Shown: positions 48,711-61,107, counted from the stretch's first letter. The stretch is DNA of 64,000 bases from Ophiodon elongatus (GCA_016806645.1 JACSYO010000475.1:2205001-2269000); one strand, 5' to 3'. A program made the numbers and translations. Notes: a model not told the origin generated them from the letters alone.

Positions 48711-51343
48711 TTACAGAAATAGACCCTATTGTGTGCTGTGGTTGGAGTCACAACATGTGCATGTCTACCGGGGGCAGGGGTAGGTTAACACACTCCCCCT
48801 CTTTCCATGCCCTGGCCGTCAAAAGGCCAAAGGACAACACAAGAGTGAATGCCCAGGTGTTGCATGATAGAATTAGGGGCAAGACTGAACATATCTCTAA
48901 CACACTTGATACAGATGCCTAATTAAGAAAGAAAACTAACATATGTGTATAAATGTACAACCCCAAACTAAACGAGTGGCGGCTCTCTAATCCAAAAGGC
49001 TTTAACTGTCAACAGGCCAGCAACAGGCAGGTTATTAATACCGATGCTTGGCTGCATTCGTCTGTGTGTATAGGGTAACCAGGGGTCTCTTGATACCGAA
49101 CGCCACTTTTGTTTTTGCCAACTCAAAAGTCCTGCAGCCCGTTAGATGTAAGTAATACACAAAGGCCAGCAAGTGGGGGAGGAAGCAGTACATATAAATA
49201 CACACACACACACACACCAATGTGTAAATATATGTCTCTGTGCTTTGAATTAGATTGCAAGAGTGTGGCCCAGCGTGCCTGAGCCTGAGAACAATCAATC
49301 TATGAAATCACCCTGCATCAATATGGTCCTCTGCTGGGGCCATTGTGTGGGGGAGGGGGAAATTGGTTTTGTAGGGGTGCGCATACATTTGTATCCGCAT
49401 GTGTCTATGTGCAGACAGAAAATGGCTTTCTATACTGCAGATGTAATAACTTGAAGCATAAGGGAGAGGGTGGGTGGGGGGTGTGAGGGGGGATTGAGGG
49501 GGGGGGGGGGTCAATTACAATTTCCTTTCCTCCCTCAGTCTCACTCTCTGCCAAGTAATTCATTTCAGAGGCAATTACCAATAGGACCGCATGCCCAGCC
49601 TGCTCAACTAACTCGAATGGATGAGCTGTCACAGCCGGGGGGAGGCAGGGAGAGACACTTTAAGCTGCTCCACATACACTCACAAACAACAACAACACCA
49701 CCACCCATGGGGTATGGGCAAAAACACTTTTCAAAGCTAAACACACTGTCACATCCACACTGATATCTAGCATCACATCTAAATCCCCAGGGACATCCTG
49801 CAGTGATAATACTCATTAAGATCACAGCAATCTTTGATAATTATGATCTGGAAGGAAAATCTCATTGTGTCGCACACAGATTAACACACTTCATCAGAAG
49901 TGGTTTTCAACGGTATCAAAAACAGGAACACTGACATGAAGCTGTTTTGCAGTCTGTGAAAAAGAGCGGTAATCATTGTGACAGTCGTTATAATAAGATC
50001 CATTACGATTCCTTCACAGCCACTCATCTTTAAATTGATTTTTTATCACAAAACATAATCAATGCATTGAAGCAGTTTGTGCCTTCTGATGTAGCATTAG
50101 AGAACAATTGTACTGTAGCTACATTTAGTTTACTGCCATTTATTTATAAGTACTTTAGTAATAAGGTTTTGCAGGAACCAGGATTTGAGAAAAGGACCGC
50201 GTAGGATGCGACTGCTGACTACCCGCTGACTCAAATTTAACTGTAATGGAATTACATGCAATTACCCGGCCTGCCTCCCCACTGGCCCAGCCAAGAGCAA
50301 CAGAGTCCCTGAATAAAGGCAAACGCACACTGCAATGTTCACAGTTTGTCCTTCAAAGTGGTGCCCTGCAAAGGGGTTTCATAATATTTCAGTGAGGTCA
50401 GACGAAGCAAAAGCCAATGTTATGCCACATGCACACATCCTCTGCTAGTTTTTCAGGGCAGAAGCAGGGTCAAACCAATTAAAATTCTTAAAAGTTCAGA
50501 AGTAGAATTGGACATTGATTGAAAAAGCAAAAGAAATACTGATAAATAAAATGAAATTGACCTCCACTCTGACAGGGCACACGTGGAAATATAAAGGACT
50601 GGCAGAGGAAAATAGAAATGAATCAGGGTAAAAAAAAAGTATGTATGATTCAGTAACGTCTGATTATGTAAAAAAAAAGTGCGCAACATATATGCATGAG
50701 TGCACCTCTGCGTTAGCAAGTGAAACTTGTTTATTATGATGTCCCAGTGATGAGGCATACATATAGAAAGAGAAAAGAATAAGTGGATGATCCACTGATA
50801 TATTGTTTAGCAGCTGATGCCTTCCTTCAAAAACAACAACAAATGAATTAGTCACAACCTCTAGGGTTATTGTATATCAGTGAGAATAAATCAGATGCTA
50901 CAATATGCAATAATTGACCATTTAGTTATTGTCGGCATGTCAGTGTACAGACTCAAGCTCCGTTTTGGGTTTGGGAGTTACAAAGAGTCGGGGCTTTGTG
51001 GTCTTGCGGTTATCTTAAGTCCCTAACCAGGTAAAATAATATCAAAGTAAATGCTTTTGTATTGATCTGCTTCTAGTCCCCTCGCTCCACAGCGTATGGT
51101 ATGATAGTCCGCATTCAGGCTACATGGTAAACAGACAGCAATCCACACCTACTGCAGTCTGGTAAACCCTTCTGGGTAATTCATTCCATCTCACATCAAA
51201 TGATGTGTAGCATGAGTACGATGTTATGTTGCTTGCCCAGTTTCCTTAGTGAGGAAAAGAGGTTAGTATCCAAGAAGTAACTTTTCTGCAGGTATAAAGC
51301 CTTTAGTTGCTATTTAGGTAAAAGAAATGCTTGACTCCTAGCT
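48711..51343. other. Intergenic, apobec2 to ZBED-like gene
   Basis: About 2.6 kb between the apobec2 5' end and the stop codon of the ZBED-like gene, part of which must be the latter's 3'UTR. Short CA tracts (49200-49217) and a run of 12-13 G (49499-49510) are present. I see no supportable gene. Confidence 0.6.
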
Positions 51344-53330
51344 TTAAGTCCATAATAATCTGTAGTTGGCTTTGAGGTAGATGAGCGTCTCCAGGTTTTT
51401 TGGCAAGACGCGGCCTCTCTCTGGCCGCAGACAGCGCTCTGCAGTAGTAAAAATGCTCTCGACTACAGTGCCACAAGCAGGTATGGTAAACGCCCTCTTG
51501 GCCACCTGAGCAAGCAGAGGAAAGTCAATTGCTTTACGCTGCCAGTAATGCAAGGCCTCCTCGTCTGTGGGTTCCTCTCGTAGGTAGACGGCCAACTCCT
51601 GCTCCAGGCTCTTGGCCTGTGTTGTGGGTCTCTGCTTGATGAAAGAGAACAGCTTGCAGGGCCGGGAAAGCGAGGAGACCGGTGATGGAGCCGGGGCGGG
51701 AGGGGTCTGGGATCGAGGATGTAGGTTTGTGTTGGGGTCTATGGGGCTGGAGGCTGTGGAATGTTTGGACAACTCCTCTATGAGAACTTGTCTGTGCCAG
51801 TCAGGGTTGCTGCTCCAAGTGAGCTTGAACTGGGGGTCCAGGGTGGTGGCAGTGATGTAGAGGGGGTCCTCCAGGACGGGCGCCAGCCGACGCTCTACGG
51901 CCTGGCTGAGGCCCACCAGGAGAGAGGGGCAGTGCGGGGTTGAGGTCTCAGAGAGATGCTTACGAAGGCCGAGAACACAAGGCAGAGCCAGGCTGATGGA
52001 CACATGTCGATCTGTCTGTACGTCTGTCTGTCTGTCCCCTTGCACCATGTCCCAGGCCTCAGTGAAGGGCTCCAAAGTGTCAGTGAGCTCCCTCAGCAGG
52101 CCTCTCTCTGAACCACCCAGCACCATCTCTCCTGGACCACTCACCTCCTCCAAGAACTCCACTGAGTCCAGCAGCCGACGAAGCACCTGCATCAAGAATG
52201 AAACAAAAAAAATGAACTATACTATTTGAAACTAGGGAAACATACTCTTGATTTTGTCATCATAGCAAAGCCAGCATTTCACAGTGTCATTATAAATCTT
52301 GCTAAAATAGTTACATAATCAGGCTTTGAAATTAATGTTATTATGGACACATAATACATACTGATTTAGCATTCATAAGGAGTATAAACAACTAATAAGT
52401 GACTTACACATTATAATGTTGTTGCAAGCAGATATTGGGACATTTTGAATGTGTTTATCAACGTATTTATCACTATAACTCCTCGAGGGAAACCTCCATA
52501 ACTGCTGCAACTGGTGACTGACAATATAATACAACATATAACATGGTTTTAATCATAAAATACGATATCATGAAATTGTCGACGTGCATTAAATAAAGAC
52601 TTAGAACGTCCTTATACCGCATCTGTTCACAACCACATTATGGTGTGTTATGTATTAAGTGACGTTTTAGAAATGCAAAGAATGGGAAAATAATGTACCG
52701 CTCTGCTTGTACACTGTATACCTTAAGCTGAGCAGCCCAGTCTCTTGCTACAGGGGGGGCATTTCCTGGTGCCCCCATGCTCAACCCAGGACCATCAAAC
52801 ACCTGGCTAAGTTTCTCAGGTGGGACAGCAGAGGTAATGTAGTTGTAGAAACAGGCAGCCTTGGCCAGAGTGGAAGTGACCTGTGGACAGGAGCGTAACC
52901 CCTCTCTGACACACTGTTCAAGAGAGCGAGAGAAACAGTCCACACGACAAACACCCAGACCCTGCTCCCACAAGTCCTCCCACTCTCCTTCCTCTCCTCC
53001 GTCACCATGGCCATTCCTGATCCCTCCCTCCACATTGTTACCATTGTCCACTTCTTCCCCATCATCTTCATCTTGCCCGTTAGCGAGAGACGGTTCGACC
53101 AGGAAACCAGGGAGACAACATGGCTTCGCAGTTGTTGTTGTTGTTGCGAGGAAATGGTCCACAACCACACGAAATGCTCGCCCTGACACGCCGTGAGAGT
53201 GACATACTTCATCAAAATCTGAAAGCACACGATTCCCAGAGCTGCCTCCGGTCAGGGGAAGGCACGCCAGGAGAGCTGAGCGCATCTGCCAATCAGATGT
53301 GAGAAAATGACAGGTGACACCGACGTACCT

Positions 53331-53362
<32 letters not shown>

Positions 53363-54605
53363 ACAGACACACACAGACACACAGACACAGAGAGAGAGAC
53401 AAGACAGATAGAGGGGGACTCATCAGTTAGGGAATCAAACCAAGAGGGAATCATGTTGTTTTTGGTTGATTTTACCTCCTTACCCTGAAGTGGCTCCAGT
53501 TAAGCCCCTCCAGAGATCCAGGCTGAGACTGAGGGCGTGCGCTGAGGCCAGAGCCTGACGGGTTGCTAGCTGTGCCTGGTAGACGTAGGCCGGGAGGAGC
53601 TGGCTCTGGATGTAGTGCTGCGGCTCAGGGGTGTAACGTGGCTCCAGGAGCTGAAGCAGCTCTCTGAAGCCTTGGTTTTCCACTATGGATACTGGCTGCA
53701 GATCACGCACAATCATCTTAGCTATAGCCTCAGAGATCAGAACCTGTGGCGACACAAAACCGTGTAAATTACCCTTCTCATAGCAGATGGTTTCATCGCA
53801 ATGCTACAATAAATAATGCACCACCTATAGGATTTCATAAATAGTAGCTTGGTTATTTGCGTATCAAGCGATGACGGATTAAAACGCACACCTGACGTGG
53901 GTCATGTCTGTCAAACTTGGTCACCCCTCCGCCAGAGCCTCCACCTACTCCTCCCTCAAGAGTTCCCATTCCTCCAGCACTTCCTCCTCCTCCTCCTCCT
54001 CCACCTCCTCCGCCTCCGCCTCCCACTCGAGTACTGATGGGGAGAGTGTAGCGGGTATTCCCTCCATTTGTGGCAAAACTGTGCAGTGAACCAGAGGAGT
54101 AACCCTCTCTCTTCATATCCTTCCTTTTCACAAAGTCATCATACATGGCCTGGTGCTTTCGCTGAATGGGAGAGAGACAGAGAGAGGGGTGGGGGGGGGG
54201 GGGCAGCAATGTTATTGGTTGGCAGGTAGAACAGTAGCTGTATAGCCTACATCTCTACCCCATACTGCCTTATTGTGACATCTGTGGAAGAGGATACAGT
54301 ACGGGTATAGAAGCAACAGTCAGCTTTATATAGCTGACACTGTGTGGTAGCATGTCCATTAAGCGATGCTGTCGGGCCAGCTGATGCAGCCAGAAATATG
54401 ATAAGACAAAGAATAAGTATAGGCAATAATAAACATTTTATTTTGAAATTATTACCTTAAGATGCGTTACGAAGTTGGACGTGACGCTCCGCTTCGCCTG
54501 GATCCTCGTCCCGCAAGCCTTGCAGTTGGACTCGATTTTGCCATTTTCACCTTCAAACACAATATTAAAGTAATCCAGAATAGACACCTTGGAAACTGAC
54601 GCCAT
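51344..54605 (-). CDS. ZBED-type, hAT-transposase-derived protein (5 exons)
   Basis: Exons on the minus strand: 54605-54456, 54161-53892, 53743-53484, 53328-52722, 52186-51344. They total 2130 nt, or 709 residues, with every splice phase consistent. The N-terminus is a BED zinc finger (C-x2-C in NCKACGTRIQ and a distal His pair in THLKRKH, split by intron 1). Next come a run of 13 glycines, a hAT core (SLDLWRG, then GYVGVTCHFLTSDWQMRS across a splice), an acidic insert, and the C-terminal hAT dimerisation domain (IPACGTVVESIFTTAERCL, LETLIYLKANYRLL). Spliced structure and intact frame, with no terminal inverted repeats noticed, point to a domesticated host gene, comparable to ZBED1 or ZBED4, rather than an active transposon. 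The family member is not identified. Such proteins are usually nuclear DNA-binding factors. Confidence 0.85.
53333..53395. repeat. (CA)n/(CAGA)n tract forming a splice acceptor
   Basis: On the minus strand this reads as (TG)n ending in TAG, directly at the acceptor of the ZBED-like exon that starts at 53328. Confidence 0.85.
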
Positions 54606-56086
54606 TGGAGCACACAGCCGCTCTGCTCCGACAAGTCAAATCAACTTGCGATCAAGGACAATCCCGAGTCCGAGGTATCAATCTCACCTCGCACACTGAT
54701 CATGAGCGCAGGCCAGCGTGTTTACTTTTCAATCCCTGATCACACATCAAAAAATGTGGATGCCAGTTGCGCAGACAAAAGAAAATGTCATTTCAGGCAG
54801 GAGTTGCGTGGCTTGCGCGTCTGAAATCGGCCACAAACGGAGTACACGGGCCGCCGTGGACGCCTGGAAACGTCAATAAATGTAATAGTGAAGCTACATC
54901 CGTTGTTCCTGCGCTCCCATCCGTCGTTAGGACGCGAGTGAAGAGGAGGCAGAGCGCCGTGCTTCATGGAGGCATACAGCCAGTATTATAATTGGACCAG
55001 GAAGTACACACAATAACGGGAGTCTCGTTTCCCGTCTCGGCAGTTCTCGGTAACGTTCGGTTTATCCTCCGATATAATACTGGCAATACGAATTTAATTT
55101 AAGATTGGATTTCTGTATTGACAATAAGATTGAAATCAATCGTAATTAAACATCCAACTGAATTTCATTTCTTTTTTTTCTTTTTTTTTTTTTAAGAATT
55201 TTTCAGGGGAAAAAGGAAACACAAATATAACATTAACACAAGACAATTTGGTGCCACTCTCTCTAACAGGTTGTAAAAAAAAATGTTAATACGTCGTTTA
55301 CCATTGCTTTACAAATCAGTTATAAGTAATTTAATTGAATCGGCAGCACTTTTCAAAAACAATAAAACACAAATAACAAACAGAGAGGAATACAATAAAT
55401 TGATTCTGATTCTGAATAGGCAGAAATAAACTAACCCCTGAAATCTATTGATTCATTCTTATTGAAATTATTGTTATGCTGATAAATATGTTTTCTGGAA
55501 AATGGCTGCAGAGGATCTGGACCACAGTATATTTATTAACAATTTATTTAGGATTTATTAATAGATTACCAAAAACGTATCACTGCATTATTACACCATA
55601 CAAATATTTTTTCACAATCTGGCAACACAAAACTGTTTAATAATATCTTATAATTGATTTAGTAAGCATTAATAAATGATTAATTTATCAATCTAATAAT
55701 TGCAATTTATAAATCCTTTCTAACGGATGCCATTAATTGAAAAGAATCAAACAGGTCATGTTGATAGTTATAAATTAATTTTACAGTCTACAACTCAAAA
55801 TGTATTTAAAATACTAAAAGACAGCATTCACAAACAAATCCATCTCAAACAGGCCACACATTTATGGAGTGAGACAGTCAAAACGCACAGGATCAAATAA
55901 ATATAATCTATTACCATTTAAACATTGAGTCATTACAGAATCCTCTGTAATCTCCACTTCGTAGTTCACAGGGAAGATCACAGTCGAATTCAATTAGACT
56001 TTAAGCATGATCCACTGACTCCAACCGGTCCTTGTCTGTGGCCACACGCTCTTCTCAGATCATCTCCAGAGTTGACTCAGAGTTAT
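54606..56086. other. ZBED-like promoter region and ccdc115 3' flank
   Basis: 54606-55070 is relatively CpG-rich (for example TCCCGAGTCCGAGG and CGGGAGTCTCGTTTCCCG) and is probably the promoter and 5'UTR of the ZBED-like gene. 55070-56086 is AT-rich and probably contains the ccdc115 3'UTR; a TTTATT (AATAAA on the minus strand) at about 55535 is a possible poly(A) signal. No further gene is visible. Confidence 0.55.
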
Positions 56087-58570
56087 TTAGTCTGCCACCT
56101 TGTCCGACTGGTTTGCTGAAGCGTCCTCCAGGAGAATGCGTTTGTCCTTCATGCTGTGCTTCAGCTCCTGCCTGGTGTTCAAAACTGCAGTCTGAAGGGT
56201 CGCAATCTCAGCCGACAGCTCTATGACTGCAATATGACAGAAAGAGAGGAGAGTAGATGAATGATGATGAAAAGAAAAAGGAGTTGGCAGTGGTACCCTA
56301 ACAACTGTGTCAGAGGTTTCATCTTGCAGACATGCATAAACATACGCATCACCAATACAATTACAATGTTCTCCCTATATGCCTAATGAGGACAGTCATG
56401 TAATTTGCAGGTTGGTTTTTTTGCACTTATAGTAGTTGCTCATATATAAATTCATTGTTATTTTTTTAAAGAAAAAGTCATATTCCCAAATTTAGACTTT
56501 GATTTAAATTACTTAATCTGTGGCAACAGGACAATAAGATCTTCAATGTTTCTACCCTTTATCCAAATGTATTCATCCATCCATATTAATAAGGCCATCG
56601 TTGTGAGTATACACATGCACTTATGCATACATAAGTTCCTACGTGTTGAATATATATACAAGAACCCAATGTGGCCCCGAGAGCTCAATACACGGTATCT
56701 AAAGAAATAAATAATTCAAATAGGCAAATGAAGAAAGTATCTTCCCCAATCTGATAACACAGACTGTATGTAGCATAACAAAAGATGCTGAAAATATCGG
56801 CTAGGTTAGCCTGCAACCAGGAAAACTAATAAACAGTTTGTAAATAACATCATTTACAGGGAATCAACATAAGTGTGTTTCTGTATTTGGTTGAGTTTTT
56901 TCTATCTGCAATGTGTTATGTAATGTACTGCCGATGTGTTTTTTAAATTGCAGAATGTGTATCACAACTTGCCCGTGTTTTATTTCTTTGCAGCAATTTT
57001 GTAAATGTTCTATACGCTTTTGTGAATTGGAAATATGCATTTTCTTAAGATGTAATAAGTGGAGTTCTCAGAGCCTCCCTTAAGAATCTCTGGAAAAATA
57101 ACTGGAAACATGGTTATTTTGGTACATTTCATTTTGATTTGATATGTACACACTAGATACTGCCATCAGGATTTAGTGTGTACATATAAAATCAAAATGA
57201 TGACCTAATATTTGCTATATTCTAAAGAAATCACATTAGCAAAGCAAACGCTTGACTGTTTTAAATCAAAACCAAAAGAAAGTATATCATGTTCTGGGAA
57301 CGTAAAATCCTACCTTGCTTAAATGACGACTGTGCATGTTTGAGAGACTGTGGCACCAGAATCCCAAACCACTTCAGTGGATCTTGCTGAGGATTCTGCT
57401 CGCTTTTTCTCACTGGAGTTACTTCAGGAGCCTTCTCACTGGTCGTTTCTTCACTTGCCTCTTTCTCTGTCATATCCTTTTTTGGTTTGATTCTTCTCCT
57501 GACGCCTATAAAACCACATAATTTAATGAACCAAAATATTATTTGTTTTAAGGTAAACGTAAACAGCATTCGTTCTCCACATGGCCTATGGGAGACTCAC
57601 CTTCTTCCTGAGGTCCAATATCCTCTATTGACCCGTCATCTTTTCCAACCTCATTACAACTTTTTTGTTTCACCCTTTCTGTGCAGAAATCCACCTCACC
57701 ACTATCCAGTGTTCTGTAACACATAAACAAAAGTCACAAATATTGATCGTCATTCAACTCCAGTGAACAAAAAATGGGAGCATTCATTTCTGTGAAACAT
57801 AAGGAAGTCCTCACTTGGCATGAACACAGACCAGTGGCTCCATCTCACTCGCATACTGAAGTGGAGAGACGTGTTTGTTTCCCATGGAATATCTAGCCTT
57901 GGACATAGAAAACCATCCCTGTGGGGTACATGAAATTGTAACTTAATGGGAAGTATAGAAAGAGGATCAAGGATAAAATAAAGGTATTCAATAAAAATAA
58001 TGTAAAAAAAATTGTTACGTGTACATTTGACGACATGCATTTGAAAAAAACAACTATGCAGGGTTCATGCTGGTCTAGTATAAATGACAGGGCAGGGCTA
58101 CAGCTAGCAGTTCTCCTTTTTTCTTCATCAGTATTATCCGACAGTTATTTTCTCAATTACTCAGGCAATCGTTTGGTCAGTAAAATAGTCAAATATTGGC
58201 CATCACAATTTCCCACAGCCCAAGCTGAAATAGTTGTTGTTGTTTGACCAACAGTACAAACCAAAGATATTCAGTTTACTAAATTAGGTTTCACCTTCAA
58301 CATTTTTTTTTTGCAGTTATATACATTCATAAACACACACATTTAGTCAGAGATAGGCTGGATATATGACAGTGGCCAGCTTGGTAAAAGGAAATTACGA
58401 GCAAACTCTTGCTAAGTTACATGGTTTTCTGTGTGCTAGGCTAACGTTACCTGTTCTATGAGAGAGTTGAGAGTGGCTCGTTTCTCCTCCAGTAACTCGA
58501 GCTGGTCCATGAAACGGAGCAGTTTTTCGTCCAGTAACATAGAAGATTCCTTCAATTCTGAAACCCCCAT
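56087..58570 (-). CDS. ccdc115: CCDC115, V-ATPase assembly factor (Vma22-like), 5 exons
   Basis: Exons on the minus strand: 58570-58451, 57918-57815, 57713-57601, 57505-57314, 56226-56087. They total 669 nt, or 222 residues. An N-terminal coiled coil (FMDQLELLEEKRATLNSLIE) precedes the family signature GWFSMSKARYSMGNKHVSPL and QYASEMEPLVCVHA. A charged linker then leads to DPLKWFGILVPQSLKHAQSS and a C-terminal coiled coil (VIELSAEIATLQTAV). All of these align with human CCDC115 (180 aa); the excess lies in the linker and tail. CCDC115 partners TMEM199 to assemble the V-ATPase V0 sector in the ER-Golgi, and human mutations cause a glycosylation disorder. The upstream region has CLEAR-like E-boxes. 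Confidence 0.95.
57129..57200. repeat. 30-bp inverted repeat (hairpin) in a ccdc115 intron
   Basis: Left arm 57129-57158 and right arm 57171-57200 match at about 28 of 30 positions when one is inverted (core ATATGTACACACTA). The loop is 12 bases. It looks like the core of a small palindromic element. Confidence 0.8.
58060..58290 (+). repeat. Dispersed repeat, copy 4 (diverged)
   Basis: CAAACCAAAGATATTCAGTT near its right end matches the same phrase inside the copy at 36010-36380. Intronic in ccdc115. Confidence 0.45.
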
Positions 58571-58680
58571 GTTGACGTTTTATAATAACTCAAGTACTTT
58601 CTCATACAGTCTCTACCGCCGTAGCTTCCACTAGGAATCAGTAGTTCAAAAAGACAAGACATTCACCACTTCCGTGTAGC

Positions 58681-58725
58681 GTCATGTGACATATAGCGTG
58701 TCACGTGATACACATCACGTGACAC
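58681..58725. promoter_or_regulatory. CLEAR-like E-box cluster at the ccdc115 promoter
   Basis: Three boxes lie 110-155 bp upstream of the ccdc115 ATG: GTCATGTGAC (58681-58690), GTCACGTGAT (58700-58709) and ATCACGTGAC (58714-58723). The last two are mirror images around a 4-bp spacer. GTCACGTGAC is the known CLEAR element bound by TFEB/TFE3/MITF, and V-ATPase genes are classic CLEAR targets. An ETS-like CTTCCG lies at about 58670. The sequences are seen; the binding is inferred. Confidence 0.7.
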
Positions 58726-59001
58726 GTATATAAGTATACACAATGCAGTAAAACAAATCATATAAGCTTATCTGAACCTAATCAGTATTACAGTTTTGAA
58801 GGTATATCATTACAACATTTGAAGACATTTCTTAGTATTGTCATGTTAACCAGCAATATTAAGCTATTATATGGCGTAAACGACCAAACGTTACATGACA
58901 AACAAGTCATATAACAGTCTTACTGTCATCACTATTTATTATTAACACAGGCTTGTAACGCTATAAAAAAAAAGACGTGTTAAAGAAGAACAAAAGAGTA
59001 G

Positions 59002-59073
59002 TTCCCATACCGGGAGTCGAACCCGGGCCGCCTGGGTGAAAACCAGGAATCCTAACCGCTAGACCATATGGGA
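59002..59073 (-). tRNA. tRNA-Glu (anticodon TTC)
   Basis: A 72-nt cloverleaf on the minus strand. The acceptor stem is TCCCATA/TATGGGA, the anticodon arm is CCTGG-TTTTCAC-CCAGG, and the B box is GGTTCGACTCC. There is no intron. A TTTT run just downstream (about 58993) can terminate Pol III. Confidence 0.97.
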
Positions 59074-59216
59074 AGCCAAAATTTGCACCAGCTTTTTGAT
59101 TTAAAGTACCAACCAACTAATGGCAAAGACAACCTAGTACGAAGTTTGCCCCAGTGCTACCGCTAAGAGAAATTACACAGCAACGAGCATTGATGGAAAA
59201 TTACTTAAATAACAAT

Positions 59217-59285
59217 AAATAAATGCATAAATAAATGTATAAATAAATAGAATAATAAATAAATGCTGAAATAAATACATAATGA
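59217..59285 (+). repeat. (AAAT)n microsatellite
   Basis: Irregular AAAT/ATAA units in AT-rich intergenic DNA. Confidence 0.85.
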
Positions 59286-59551
59286 AATAAAGGTTGATCA
59301 TCAAACAGGACATACATAAATGTAAGTATGCTAATGAGGAGGCCCTAACATCTCTCTAAAGCATGATTGGTTGCATGAGTGTGATCGATTTGGATCTACT
59401 ACTTCTGCCTTTCTAACGCTGCTGATATTTGTAACATTGAGTAACGTTGAATTTAAAAGCACTTCTAGATGCATGATTTCCCTGTTGCCAGAAACTTGAG
59501 GGTGACAGCCAGTCTCTCTGATATGCTGATGGGCTGCCTTATCACTGTCTA

Positions 59552-59839
59552 TGCGTTCAAATACTTATACTACCATACTATTTTAGTATGACAGAAACAT
59601 ATTTAGTATATCCCATTACATAATACGTCAAAAGCAAGATGCCAAATATACCAGAATGTTTTTGCAGTATGCAAGCCAGATTTTCTACTCTAACCCACAA
59701 TCCTTTGTGAAGCAGATCTATGAGCAAGAGGGTCAAAGTTCATGGTGCCATGTTAAGAGAAGTTGCATGTCACTTTGTAAAGGCAGTTGCAGTATGCACC
59801 TAAAGTAAAATGAAAAAGTATGCGATTAGGAACGCAGCC
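59552..59839. mobile_element. MITE-like element with GCGTTC ends
   Basis: The left end reads TGCGTTCAAATACTTATACT and the right end, inverted, TGCGTTCCTAATCGCATACT. The interior of about 290 bp is non-coding and rich in TAGTATG/CATACTA. The inverted ends are imperfect. Confidence 0.55.
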
Positions 59840-60555
59840 TTGTGTCTGTTTATTAGGTTAGGGTCTATTAAAAAAAATAATATGTACATGTTGTGAAGTA
59901 TAGTGGCCACACATATCTATTGAGAAATAAATGTTCAATAATTACGAGGTACAAGGTAGGAACCATAACAATGTAATATTTTATTTATATGATGGGAACA
60001 AAAAGCTATTTGTTTATGTATTTGCCCAGAACATCATTGTTCATTCGTCATTGGATCAAGCTCCTTGAAAAGAGTATGAAATTACTGCACCGATAACTCT
60101 CTTCCTGTTCTCCGGGACAGAGACATTATTAAACAAAGTAGCAAACCAGCGCCAGAGGAAAGAGCGATACAACACGTATCAAATCATTGACTGTATGTAC
60201 GAAATAAGAGGCTAAGGTTACAAAGACAACAATGACACTTGATAAAAAACAACATGACACGTGAAATATTTAACAATCTAGCGAGCTGATTTTAGTAATT
60301 TAGTAATTAACTATTAAATCGTGTTGCATAGTTTGAATTACTTATTGTAATTTTGGACTAACAAGTTATTACGCTTCATGCAATTTGAAGTCTAAGGTGA
60401 AAGTTTCACCGCGTTAGCTTGTTAACAAACTCACTTATGTATTGTAAATTAGAGTTATCGGGGAGAAAAACGGAGAAAACACAGTACCAGGGCCCCACAG
60501 CCCCCAGCTTGATAATGCGTACTTAACGCACTGACATCACAACTCCCCGTAGCTC

Positions 60556-60627
60556 GCCGTGATCGTATAGTGGTTAGTACTCTGCGTTGTGGCCGCAGCA
60601 ACCCCGGTTCGAATCCGGGTCACGGCA
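60556..60627 (+). tRNA. tRNA-His (anticodon GTG)
   Basis: A 72-nt cloverleaf. The acceptor stem is GCCGTGA/TCACGGC, the anticodon arm is CTGCG-TTGTGGC-CGCAG, and the B box is GGTTCGAATCC. No intron. The extra 5' G of mature tRNA-His is added after transcription and is not encoded. Confidence 0.97.
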
Positions 60628-61011
60628 GGGTTAATACCCTGACACGGCTTGGGAGGATTACATTTTATGTTATGTATAAACAGTAACAAAATGACAATTT
60701 ATTAAAATGCACTCTCATTAATCAGCGTATCAGTTAACAGTTGATATTTTCCATCATTTCTCATTTTGAGTGAGTATTTTAATTCGGGGAGTTTGTTTTG
60801 GACTTTCAAATCAGCAGAAACCTCATAAGTTTTTTTTTACTAATTTCTGCAAAGTGCTCTGTAGTCTTGAACAGCCACGTCACAGTGAAAGTTCGTTGCT
60901 AGAAATAGTTTACAGCAAAGGTATTCATTTTCTTTAATTGCAGTGTTGAAATATTTAATAACTTTGTCATGAAGAGAGGGGATGGCATACGAGGCATTTC
61001 TATTGGTCGTT

Positions 61012-61107
61012 GCCAACGACAACGTCCATGTTCCGAGATGAAAGGCCAATCAATGGACCAACAGATCGCATGTGCCGCTCGCTCTACGGATACAGCCGTA
61101 TGATTGG
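61012..61107. promoter_or_regulatory. Three CCAAT boxes in the presumed ebp promoter
   Basis: ATTGG at 61012-61016, CCAAT at 61046-61050 and ATTGG at 61103-61107 lie about 0.5 kb upstream of the ebp coding exon. A GC box (CCGCCCC) follows at about 61127. NF-Y sites beside sterol-response elements are typical of cholesterol-synthesis promoters. I did not find a perfect SRE here. Confidence 0.5.

Larger units (their letters stand above)
58745..61000. other. Intergenic region, ccdc115 to ebp
   Basis: Apart from tRNA-Glu, tRNA-His, the AAAT tract and the MITE-like element, I see no gene in these 2.2 kb. The DNA is AT-rich, and the short reading frames present have no splice context or recognisable motif. 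Confidence 0.6.

Noticed and set aside
52781..53230. 149-codon minus-strand frame in the ZBED-like region
   Set aside because: Alternate frame of the 53328-52722 exon; the chosen frame continues the hAT domain with correct phases.
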